Source of the DNA: an uncultured Bacteroidota bacterium | GTDB taxonomy: Bacteria > Bacteroidota > Bacteroidia > Chitinophagales > Chitinophagaceae | Length of the DNA: 11,826 nt | Assembly: GCA_903929655.1 (NCBI GenBank) | Contig: CAIYVS010000815.1 | Location: forward strand, 1 to 11,826 | Reading direction: 5' to 3' | Shown here: piece after piece, positions 4,707 to 11,826 of the stretch | How the letters are laid out: the number at the start of each line of letters is the position of its first letter | Position numbering within the stretch: position 1 is the first letter of the stretch | Translations under genes and position numbers: made by a program | The notes under the pieces: model-generated | The model's input: only the letters and a program-made list of their open reading frames with translations | Database searches by the model: none | What the model was told of the DNA's origin: nothing

Positions 4707-6824
4707 ATGACAAAAACATATTCCACAATTGTAGAGGGAATGACCTGTGGCAACTGCGCCTTAACCATTTCTAAAATACTTGAAAAGAAAGGCGCAACCC
4801 ATATAGCAGCAAATGCATCTTCCGGCGACGTTAGTTTTACTATCGACGAAAATGCAAGTATTGCTAAGGTATTTGATGCCATAGATGAATTAGGGTACCA
4901 TGTAGTGAGGGAAGAAAAAAAAGATACCGGTAAAAAAAAAACTGATACCAGCTCTTTCTTCCTGATCTTTTGTATCCTCCTCACCTCGGTGTTGCTCATG
5001 CATATGTTTACAGATGCAGCGTGGCTAAGTATGCCCTGGGTACAATTCGCATTGGGCACACCTGTATTCGCCGTAGGATGGTACAAATTTGGGGTCAGTG
5101 CATTTCGCTCTGTTCTGCACAGGATGCCCAATATGAATGTACTCATCATGCTGGGTTCAACAGCAGCCTATGTATATTCCATCATTGGCTTGCTGTATTT
5201 TTCGCATCACGCACATCAATACCTGTTTTTCGAAACCGCTGCTTCCATTATCACCCTTGTCATGCTAGGCAACTGGCTGGAACACCGCACTACCAAGGCA
5301 ACTACCATTGCCATTGATGCGCTTCTTAAACTTCAGCCTCAGAACGCCCGCATGGTCATGACCGATAGCCTAGGTAAAGAAACGGTGATGGAGATAGAAA
5401 GCAAATTTGTGAAAACAGGAGATGTCATCCTTGTTAATCATGGAGACAATATCCCCATAGACGGCTCAATCATTTCCGGCACAGCGCAGGTTGATGAAAA
5501 AATGATAACGGGGGAAAGCATGCCCGTGAATAAAAGTGCAGGAGACCTGGTTGTAGGTGGTACATTATTATTAGATGGAAACATAAAGGTAAAAGCAACT
5601 ACTGTAGGTGTTGCATCAGTACTGTCTAATATCATAAAAATGGTACGTGAGGCGCAAGCCGTAAAGCCTCCTTTGCAAAAACTGGCTGATAAGATCAGCG
5701 CCGTGTTTGTGCCTGTAGTACTGGGCATAGCACTGATAACCTTCTTTATCAATTACGCTTTCGTGCATCTTCCCTTCCAGGAATCGATCATGAGGAGCAT
5801 TGCGGTACTTGTCATTTCATGCCCCTGTGCTATGGGCCTGGCTACCCCTGCGGCAATTGCTGTTGGCCTTGGCAGGGCAGCCAGAAATGGCATATTAATA
5901 AAAGGTGCGGATACCATGGAGCAATTTAAAAAGATCAAACAAATTGTTTTTGACAAAACCGGCACCCTGACCACCGGCAAATTGCAAATCCAATCTTACG
6001 AGCTGGCAGGAATAAGCGAACAGGAATTCAAATCCATAGTTGCCTCAATGGAAATGCATTCTTCCCATCCCATAGCAAAATCAATTATTAACGAGTGGGA
6101 AAACAATCAGCCCGCAAACTTTAAAGATGTTTTTGAAGTAAAAGGACTAGGCATGCAGGCCACAGACCAGGAAGGAAATACCTGGCAACTAGGTTCTGAA
6201 AAATGGCTGCACACCAGCAATGCCAGCCATAAAGATTTTGACCTGTACTTATACAAAAACAAGCTCTTTAAAGGCGCCCTGAAAATTGAAGATACTATAA
6301 GGTACGACGCAAAACAAACCGTAGCCAGGCTGCAGGAAATGGGATATAAAACCATTTTGCTCAGTGGTGACAAACAAAGCAAATGTAATGACCTTGCTAA
6401 ACAGGTTGGCATTGACGAAGTCTATGCCGAACAAACACCCCAGCAGAAAAATGATGTGCTGGATAAACTTATGGCAATCTCTCCTGTAGCTATGGTAGGT
6501 GATGGGATTAACGACGCCCCTGCCCTTGCAAAGGCTACTATAGGTATTTCCTTAAGTGATTCAACACAAATTGCCATACAATCTGCAAATGTTATCTTAT
6601 CAAATAATCACCTGGCGACTTTGCCTATAGCGATACGCCTCGGCATACTCACAGAACAAACTATTAAACAAAATCTTTTTTGGGCATTTTTTTATAATGT
6701 AATTGCTATCCCGTTTGCAGCCATGGGCTATTTGTCCCCTGTTTGGGGTGCAGGCCTTATGGGCATAAGTGATATTGTGCTTATATTAAATTCTTTATTA
6801 TTAAAAATAAGAAAACTGAAATAA
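4707..6824 (+). CDS. copA: Copper-type P1B heavy-metal-transporting ATPase
   Basis: This is a 705-residue inner-membrane ATPase that exports Cu(I) or a similar ion from the cytoplasm. One N-terminal heavy-metal-binding domain (residues 1-70) carries GMTCGNC with C14 and C17. Membrane segments lie at about 84-104, 110-130, 142-165, 172-190, 330-352 and 360-385, then two near the C-terminus. The ion site is CPC at 372-374. Catalytic parts are complete: TGES 268-271, phosphorylated D416 in DKTGTLT, HP 454-455 and GDGINDAP 598-605. The YN pair of copper ATPases is present (663-664). In the last helix the expected MxxSS reads MGISD (685-689), so one serine normally near the metal is aspartate. Copper specificity is therefore likely but not certain. 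The gene diverges from tsaE across 44 bases and has no partner chaperone or regulator nearby. It is followed by 211 bases without a gene. Confidence 0.92.
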   Translation: MTKTYSTIVEGMTCGNCALTISKILEKKGATHIAANASSGDVSFTIDENASIAKVFDAIDELGYHVVREEKKDTGKKKTDTSSFFLIFCILLTSVLLMHMFTDAAWLSMPWVQFALGTPVFAVGWYKFGVSAFRSVLHRMPNMNVLIMLGSTAAYVYSIIGLLYFSHHAHQYLFFETAASIITLVMLGNWLEHRTTKATTIAIDALLKLQPQNARMVMTDSLGKETVMEIESKFVKTGDVILVNHGDNIPIDGSIISGTAQVDEKMITGESMPVNKSAGDLVVGGTLLLDGNIKVKATTVGVASVLSNIIKMVREAQAVKPPLQKLADKISAVFVPVVLGIALITFFINYAFVHLPFQESIMRSIAVLVISCPCAMGLATPAAIAVGLGRAARNGILIKGADTMEQFKKIKQIVFDKTGTLTTGKLQIQSYELAGISEQEFKSIVASMEMHSSHPIAKSIINEWENNQPANFKDVFEVKGLGMQATDQEGNTWQLGSEKWLHTSNASHKDFDLYLYKNKLFKGALKIEDTIRYDAKQTVARLQEMGYKTILLSGDKQSKCNDLAKQVGIDEVYAEQTPQQKNDVLDKLMAISPVAMVGDGINDAPALAKATIGISLSDSTQIAIQSANVILSNNHLATLPIAIRLGILTEQTIKQNLFWAFFYNVIAIPFAAMGYLSPVWGAGLMGISDIVLILNSLLLKIRKLK

Positions 6825-6908
6825 CATAAGAATGTAATTTTTTGTATTCAGGGTAAAGATTTCAATATATTTCAGCCTTGAAAACCATCAGGATAATTGG
6901 AATAATCT

Positions 6909-6916
6909 TAACTTTG
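6909..6916 (+). promoter_or_regulatory. Possible -7 element upstream of the first protease
   Basis: TAACTTTG fits TAnnTTTG and is the only exact match I see in the 211-base spacer before the protease at 7036. It would leave a leader of about 110 bases. No TTG/TTTG lies at the usual 17-23-base distance upstream, so support is weak. Confidence 0.25.
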
Positions 6917-7035
6917 ATTTATAAGGTTTTTCTCGGTATACCTGGAATAATTTATTGTTATTTTTCAAAATATTTTATAAAATATATGAGCAGTATCACA
7001 AGTACTACGTCTATTAACAAAACAATTCAATTAAA

Positions 7036-9381
7036 ATGATAAAACCTTTTTCGCTGTTCACTGCTTGTGTACTTCTTTTTTTTGCACAATCCTCTTATGC
7101 CTATAGTGGCCTTTGGCAACAAGTAGATAATACCAATGTGCCGGCAAAAGGTACACAGGTACTACACCCAACAAAATACCTGGTATATAGCCTTACTACC
7201 GATTATCTGAAACAGGTATTGTTTACTCTTTCTACAAATCCAAATAACGGACAAATCATCGAGCTACCATTACCAGACGGTAGTTTCAGGGATTTTAATA
7301 TATGGCAAACGCCAATGATGCCCGATGAACTGGCCGCAAGATATCCCGGCATTAAAACCTTTACAGCCGAAGCCATAGGTAATCGTACCATCACAGCAAA
7401 AATTGATTTTACAGAATACGGCTTTCACGCCATGATATTTGATGGCGAAAACACGGCTTTTATAGATCCTTTTACACGCGAGGACCAGAATTATTATATG
7501 GTACATTATAAGCACGATGAATACCGTCCCCTTTCTGCAAGAATGAGATGCCTTGTTCACTCCCAGTCTCAGAATGAACTGCAACAGCAAGAACCCATGA
7601 CACTGGAACAAACTCAACTGCCTAAGCTGGCTTACAGAACAGTAAGTGGTTATCAATTACGTACCTACCGTCTCGCCCTCTCAGCCGATTACGAATATTG
7701 CCAGGCTGCTACAGGTTTATCTGCGCCCAGCATTGCACAAGCGCTTAGCTATATGACCACATCCATGAATCGAATTAACGGAGTTTATGAGCGTGAGTTT
7801 TCTATTACTATGACCTTTGTGGCAAAAGAAGACACCCTGATATGGACACAAAGCACCGGCACCATAAATGGCAATGATCCTTTCAATAATCCCACAAATA
7901 TTGACGCTAATGCAAACGCTTGTCTCAACAAAAACCAAACAACCTGCGATAACAGAATAGGCTCTGCCAATTACGACATAGGCCACGTTTTTACCACAGG
8001 GGCAGGTGGTCTCTCAAGCTTGGGTTGTGTATGCCAATCAGGTCAAAAGGCTCAAAGCGTTACTGGGAGTTCTGCTCCTGTAGGAGATGGTTTTGATATT
8101 GATTATGTAGCCCATGAAATGGGGCATGAATATGGTTCTGATCATACGTTCAATGATAATAATAATGGTAGTTGTGCTACAAATGCAGTGCAAGCTTACG
8201 CCTACGAACCCGGCAGCGGCTCCACTATTATGGCCTATGCCGGCATTTGCGATGTGCCTATCGGAGATGACATTCAACCTCACAGTGATGACTATTTTGT
8301 AAACAGCAGCCTTTTGCAAATTTATGGTTACACCAATGTTGGCAGTGGCAATACCTGTCCGGCAAAAACAGCAACTAATAACAAACCAACCGGACTCACC
8401 TCTTTTACTGCTTCTTATAACATACCTTATAAAACCCCCTTCGAGCTACTCGCCCCTACTGCAACCGATTCTGTAGCCGATACATCAACAACCTACTGCT
8501 GGGAAGAATGGAACCTGGGTGACTTTGGTTTGGAACTCATTAATACCCATTTTTCGGGTCCTATATTCCGCACCTATAGCCCAACAACTTCTCCATTACG
8601 CGTTTTTCCGAAAATGAGTATGGTTCTTGTCGGCATATTAAGTAATGCAGGCACAGAAAACAACCAGGGCGAAAAAGTACCCGATACTGCCCGTTTTTTA
8701 ACTTTCAAACTGACCGTTCGTGATATTTATCATGGTAATGGCTGTTTTCTTTTCCCCGACGATACAATCCATTTGAATGCCATCAACACAGGTGCTGGCT
8801 TTAAAGTTACCAGCCCTATTGCAAGCGCCAACTGGACCGGTGGATCTTCCAATAATATTACCTGGAATGTTGTAAGTACCAATGCAGCACCGATAAGCTG
8901 CGATTCAGTTGATATTTATATTTCAAATGACGGCGGTAATACCTGGCCCGGATCACTTGGCAAATACCCCAATAATGGTTCTGCTACTGTCACAGCCCCT
9001 AATATTGCAACCAGCACTAATGTGCGCATAAAAGTAAAAGGTCATCACAATGTATTTTTTAATGTGAACGCATCTAACTTCAAAATAACTAATAATACAG
9101 GTTTACCTACCGTTACATTAGGGCTGGAGCAAATAAACTCCGTCTATAATGATGTAACAGTTTATCCTCAACCTGCAAATAATACATTAAACATTGTGGC
9201 AGGCACAGATAAGCCTTTACAGGCAATCATTGTAAACACACTTGGCCAGGCAGTTTGGAAAGGACAAATGAATAAATCGCTCAATATTTCTGTAAATAGA
9301 TGGCCAAAAGGAATATACTTTTTACAATTGACGGATGCAGGTAATAGTCAACGCATAGTGAAAAAGCTGATTATAGAATAG
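7036..9381 (+). CDS. Secreted reprolysin-like zinc metalloprotease with type IX sorting domain
   Basis: This 781-residue protein is predicted to leave the cell by Sec and then type IX secretion. Residues 1-22 form a signal peptide (lysine, hydrophobic core, SYA-Y). Residues ~23-205 resemble the propeptide region of Bacteroidetes reprolysin-type proteases. The catalytic domain (~206-440) has the metzincin motif HEMGHEYGSDH at 360-370, with zinc ligands H360, H364 and H370, base E361 and Met-turn M399 (TIMAYAGIC). Several cysteines around it (C296, C304, C331, C333, C380, C405) suggest disulphides. Residues ~585-687 look like an Ig-type domain often found in these proteins (ITWNVVST, ISNDGGNTWP). 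The last ~75 residues are a sorting domain (VTVYPQPANN, NTLGQAVWKG, KGIYFLQL, KKLIIE), with Q where N is usual in YPNP. It probably degrades extracellular proteins or peptides; substrate unknown. A probable terminator follows directly. Confidence 0.92.
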   Translation: MIKPFSLFTACVLLFFAQSSYAYSGLWQQVDNTNVPAKGTQVLHPTKYLVYSLTTDYLKQVLFTLSTNPNNGQIIELPLPDGSFRDFNIWQTPMMPDELAARYPGIKTFTAEAIGNRTITAKIDFTEYGFHAMIFDGENTAFIDPFTREDQNYYMVHYKHDEYRPLSARMRCLVHSQSQNELQQQEPMTLEQTQLPKLAYRTVSGYQLRTYRLALSADYEYCQAATGLSAPSIAQALSYMTTSMNRINGVYEREFSITMTFVAKEDTLIWTQSTGTINGNDPFNNPTNIDANANACLNKNQTTCDNRIGSANYDIGHVFTTGAGGLSSLGCVCQSGQKAQSVTGSSAPVGDGFDIDYVAHEMGHEYGSDHTFNDNNNGSCATNAVQAYAYEPGSGSTIMAYAGICDVPIGDDIQPHSDDYFVNSSLLQIYGYTNVGSGNTCPAKTATNNKPTGLTSFTASYNIPYKTPFELLAPTATDSVADTSTTYCWEEWNLGDFGLELINTHFSGPIFRTYSPTTSPLRVFPKMSMVLVGILSNAGTENNQGEKVPDTARFLTFKLTVRDIYHGNGCFLFPDDTIHLNAINTGAGFKVTSPIASANWTGGSSNNITWNVVSTNAAPISCDSVDIYISNDGGNTWPGSLGKYPNNGSATVTAPNIATSTNVRIKVKGHHNVFFNVNASNFKITNNTGLPTVTLGLEQINSVYNDVTVYPQPANNTLNIVAGTDKPLQAIIVNTLGQAVWKGQMNKSLNISVNRWPKGIYFLQLTDAGNSQRIVKKLIIE

Positions 9382-9382
9382 T

Positions 9383-9402
9383 CTCTTATTAAGAGTTTTT
9401 TT
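9383..9402 (+). terminator. Short intrinsic terminator after the first protease gene
   Basis: CTCTT, a three-base loop, AAGAG and then seven T (9396-9402) begin two bases after the stop codon. The stem is only 5 bp and weak, but the T run and the promoter that follows support a transcription boundary between the two protease genes. Confidence 0.5.
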
Positions 9403-9419
9403 ATTCTGCTATTATTACC

Positions 9420-9448
9420 TTGTTTCCGTGAAATATTTACTACTTTTG
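9420..9448 (+). promoter_or_regulatory. Bacteroidetes-type promoter for the second protease
   Basis: TTG at 9420-9422 (-33) is followed after 18 bases by TACTTTTG at 9441-9448 (-7, consensus TAnnTTTG). Spacing and both elements fit the promoter type of this phylum. The start codon at 9469 is 20 bases beyond the -7 element, giving a very short leader of roughly 15 bases. Confidence 0.6.
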
Positions 9449-9468
9449 AAAATTACGAAAATGCGATT

Positions 9469-11784
9469 ATGAAAAAGACAATACTTATTTTGTCAGCATT
9501 AGCTTTTATCTGTTCTAACAGCTATTCCCAGCTCCGCGGTGTTTGCGATGCTGACCAGGTGCGTGCGCAAGCCATAAAAAACCATCCCGAAATACTTCAG
9601 TTTGAGGCTGACCTTGAAAATCAGGTTAGGGAAAAAATGCAAAAGATAGATTTGAAGCATGCTGCTAAAACAACCAGTGAGGATACAAGCTGGATTGATG
9701 TGCCGGTGGTTGTTCATATCATACACGACTATGGTGCAGAAGACTTAACAGATGCACAAATAATAACAGCTGTAGCCAATTGGAATATAGTATATGCCGG
9801 GGCCAATACAGATACCAACCAGGTAATCCAACCTTTTAAAAAGTATATTGGCAATCCCCGTATACGCATTCATCTTGCCACAAAAGATCCTTTTGGCAAT
9901 CCATGCCACGGTATTACGCGTCGCCGCTCGTATCTCACATATCATGGCGGTGAAAACGCCAAATACGACGACTGGGCAGCATCATCCTACCTAAATATAT
10001 GGAGTGTACAAAACTTCAGTTTTGCACATAATGGCGCAGCAGCTTATGCCCAATACCCTGCAGTTGGTGCTGCAGAACCTTTTTATGATGGTGCAATATC
10101 CATATATAACTACATGGGTTATGATGGCGACAAAGTGTTGAACCATGAAATGAGTCACTGCTTTAATTTAAAACACACTTTCGGCGATGCCAATGCTGCC
10201 GGTGTTGGCCAGCCTTGCAGTGATGATGGTGTGGACGATACCCCTCCTACCCATGGCGATCAAAATAATTGCCCTTTATACGATTCGGACTGTGCTACCG
10301 GTTACCTGAAAATATATGCATCTGCAATTCCAGGTGTCGATTCTTTAGTTGATTACCCCGACACTGCAAATGTTCAGAACATTATGAACTATTCTACCTG
10401 CACCAGGATGTTCACTAAGGGACAAGTTAAGCGCATGCAGGATTGTTTCGGCAGCCCAATTGATAATAGGAATAACCTCGTTGATTCTGCCAACCTGACA
10501 CTTACCGGCGCATTGCAATGGCCGGATGTTGCAATAACACCCGATTTTTCTGTCAGCAAGGTTTTTGTGTGTCCCGGAACAATTACAAGCGACGTTGTCA
10601 AATTTGTTAACCATAGCTGGAACGATACCGCAACTCAAGTAAACTGGAGCTTTTCAAATGGCCCTATTGTTCAGGCACCCTCCACGCTCACCAATACCCC
10701 TCCTCTAGCTACTCCTAATCAATTTTTTACTAATCCTACCTCAGCCTATACTAATGTAAGCTTCTCAACACCAGGCTGGGTTACCGTTACTATGGCTGTG
10801 GCTGGAAACCATACCGGTACTTCAACCCTTGTTGACAATCAACGTGTTTTTGTTGCCGATACAAATGCTACAAATGCTAATGGATATCTGGAAGAATTCA
10901 ATTCCGGCGGAGATCTAGGCAACTACCCTATGTTCAACATTTATAATAATGAGTTCAAATGGCAATTGTCAAATGTTGGTTACTATGACAATACAGGTAT
11001 TATGTATACTGGTTACGATTCCAGGATAGATTATACACAAAATATGTACCCGCTCACAGGTATCCCCGGCGGTGATTCTGATGACTTCTATACTCCTGTT
11101 TTTGACCTCAGCACACTTAGCGGCGGAACACAGGCATGTATGAATTTTATGTATTCAGGTACCACTCGTACCAATATATCCCAGGACATGAATGATGTTC
11201 TTACCATTGCCTATATGATGGACTGCGGCAGCTGGGTGAACTTAGCAACACTTAAGAAAGCATCATTGGATAATAAGGGAACCGTTAGCACTTACTACGT
11301 TCCAACAAGTACCTCAGACTGGTCGCTTAAGAACATTCCTTTACCTGCTGCGCTCACTGCACCAGGTCATAAAGTTGCTTTCCGCTTCCGATATGGCCCG
11401 GGAATGGATGGTAAGGGCTACAATACTGCAAACTATGAAGGTCATTCTACAGGTAACAATTTCTATCTCGACCGCCTCAGTTTCAGCAGCTCACCTGCCA
11501 CTGCTGTAAATACGCTGCTTCCAAACCAGGATTTTGCAATTGCTATATCTCCTAATCCTACTAACGGAGATGCATATATTGCCATAAAAGACCTGAGTAA
11601 TACTGCTATTAGAATACGTGTGACAGATATTTCCGGCAGGTTGGTTTATGCTACCGAAAAAACAGCTACCGATCATGTTACTGATATCATCGTTCCTAAG
11701 TCAGCTTTATCTGCAAGCGGCATATACATCGTTAATGTATCTACTCCCAACCAGGTACATACTGAAAAACTGGTCGTTTATTAA
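9469..11784 (+). CDS. Secreted M43 (pappalysin/cytophagalysin-like) metalloprotease with type IX sorting domain
   Basis: This is a 771-residue exported zinc protease. The signal peptide is residues 1-20 (MKK, hydrophobic core, SYS-Q). After a pro-region, the M43 catalytic domain (~75-330) has VPVVVHIIH near its start, the zinc motif HEMSHCFNLKH at 226-236 (ligands H226, H230, H236, base E227), the DDTPP segment at 256-260 and the Met-turn QNIMNYSTC around M306 followed by MFTKGQVKRM. The usual metzincin glycine is N233, as I recall for many Bacteroidetes members. Residues ~355-465 look like a PKD-type domain, and ~470-675 like a jelly-roll or MAM-type adhesion domain (FYLDRLSF at its end). 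Residues ~686-771 are a type IX sorting domain (ISPNPTNG, VTDISGRLVYA, SGIYIVNV, TEKLVVY). It has its own promoter and is not closely related to the protease before it. Role inferred: extracellular protein breakdown. Confidence 0.93.
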   Translation: MKKTILILSALAFICSNSYSQLRGVCDADQVRAQAIKNHPEILQFEADLENQVREKMQKIDLKHAAKTTSEDTSWIDVPVVVHIIHDYGAEDLTDAQIITAVANWNIVYAGANTDTNQVIQPFKKYIGNPRIRIHLATKDPFGNPCHGITRRRSYLTYHGGENAKYDDWAASSYLNIWSVQNFSFAHNGAAAYAQYPAVGAAEPFYDGAISIYNYMGYDGDKVLNHEMSHCFNLKHTFGDANAAGVGQPCSDDGVDDTPPTHGDQNNCPLYDSDCATGYLKIYASAIPGVDSLVDYPDTANVQNIMNYSTCTRMFTKGQVKRMQDCFGSPIDNRNNLVDSANLTLTGALQWPDVAITPDFSVSKVFVCPGTITSDVVKFVNHSWNDTATQVNWSFSNGPIVQAPSTLTNTPPLATPNQFFTNPTSAYTNVSFSTPGWVTVTMAVAGNHTGTSTLVDNQRVFVADTNATNANGYLEEFNSGGDLGNYPMFNIYNNEFKWQLSNVGYYDNTGIMYTGYDSRIDYTQNMYPLTGIPGGDSDDFYTPVFDLSTLSGGTQACMNFMYSGTTRTNISQDMNDVLTIAYMMDCGSWVNLATLKKASLDNKGTVSTYYVPTSTSDWSLKNIPLPAALTAPGHKVAFRFRYGPGMDGKGYNTANYEGHSTGNNFYLDRLSFSSSPATAVNTLLPNQDFAIAISPNPTNGDAYIAIKDLSNTAIRIRVTDISGRLVYATEKTATDHVTDIIVPKSALSASGIYIVNVSTPNQVHTEKLVVY

Positions 11785-11826
11785 TAACTGAATTATCTAT
11801 ACTAAAAAGAGCCCCGGAAATAATTC

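Noticed and set aside
4663..4728. 22-residue N-terminal extension of TsaE from an earlier in-frame start
   Set aside because: It would overlap the divergent ATPase start, adds a hydrophobic stretch foreign to the family, and the ATG at 4662 gives the normal length.
6832..6851. Hairpin-like GAATGTA/TGTATTC after the ATPase gene as a terminator
   Set aside because: Two of seven pairs are wobble and no T run follows; it is too weak to call.
1..11826. CRISPR array, tRNA or rRNA genes, insertion sequence or phage genes
   Set aside because: No regularly spaced direct repeats, no cloverleaf or rRNA-like stretch, and no transposase, integrase or phage protein seen on either strand.

Overview
The window looks like chromosomal DNA from a member of the Bacteroidota (Bacteroidetes). 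Two large secreted proteases carry C-terminal Por/type IX secretion sorting domains, which are confined to that phylum. PurF is the long (~615 aa) form, DNA is AT-rich, Shine-Dalgarno sequences are weak, and several starts are preceded by the phylum's TAnnTTTG -7 promoter element. Family or genus cannot be fixed from the sequence alone; a Chitinophagaceae- or Sphingobacteriia-like relative is a guess.

Layout. Bases 1-586 hold the 3' part of an unrecognised, AT-rich gene whose start lies outside the window. Bases ~648-920 (minus strand) hold a decayed DUF433 antitoxin / DUF5615 PIN-like toxin pair, broken by three one-base shifts at homopolymer runs or their edges and lacking most of the toxin. 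Bases 921-1573 have no convincing gene but are rich in inverted repeats: a 13-bp hairpin, a 14-bp palindrome with extra half-sites, and a 12-bp-stem terminator facing the end of purF. Bases 1574-4662 are a minus-strand run of ordinary genes: tsaE (tRNA t6A synthesis), a LysE/RhtB-type exporter and purF (first step of purine synthesis). A copper-type P1B ATPase diverges from tsaE across only 44 bp. Bases 7036-11784 hold two consecutive plus-strand exported metalloproteases from different families (reprolysin-like M12B type and M43 pappalysin/cytophagalysin type), separated by a probable terminator and a good Bacteroidetes promoter.

How the genes relate. tsaE and the exporter gene lie close enough for one transcript; purF may be on it or have its own start. 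The ATPase may be controlled through an imperfect inverted repeat just before its start codon. The two proteases share a fate (Sec export, type IX secretion, surface or medium) but appear to be separately transcribed. The left end (unknown gene plus dead toxin-antitoxin pair plus repeat-rich spacer) looks like accessory DNA beside core genes.

I did not find a clear, previously undescribed system. The observations most worth checking are the eroded toxin-antitoxin pair, the orphan palindrome array with a possible small RNA ahead of the terminator, the altered metal-site residue in the ATPase, and the partial loss of iron-sulphur ligands in PurF.
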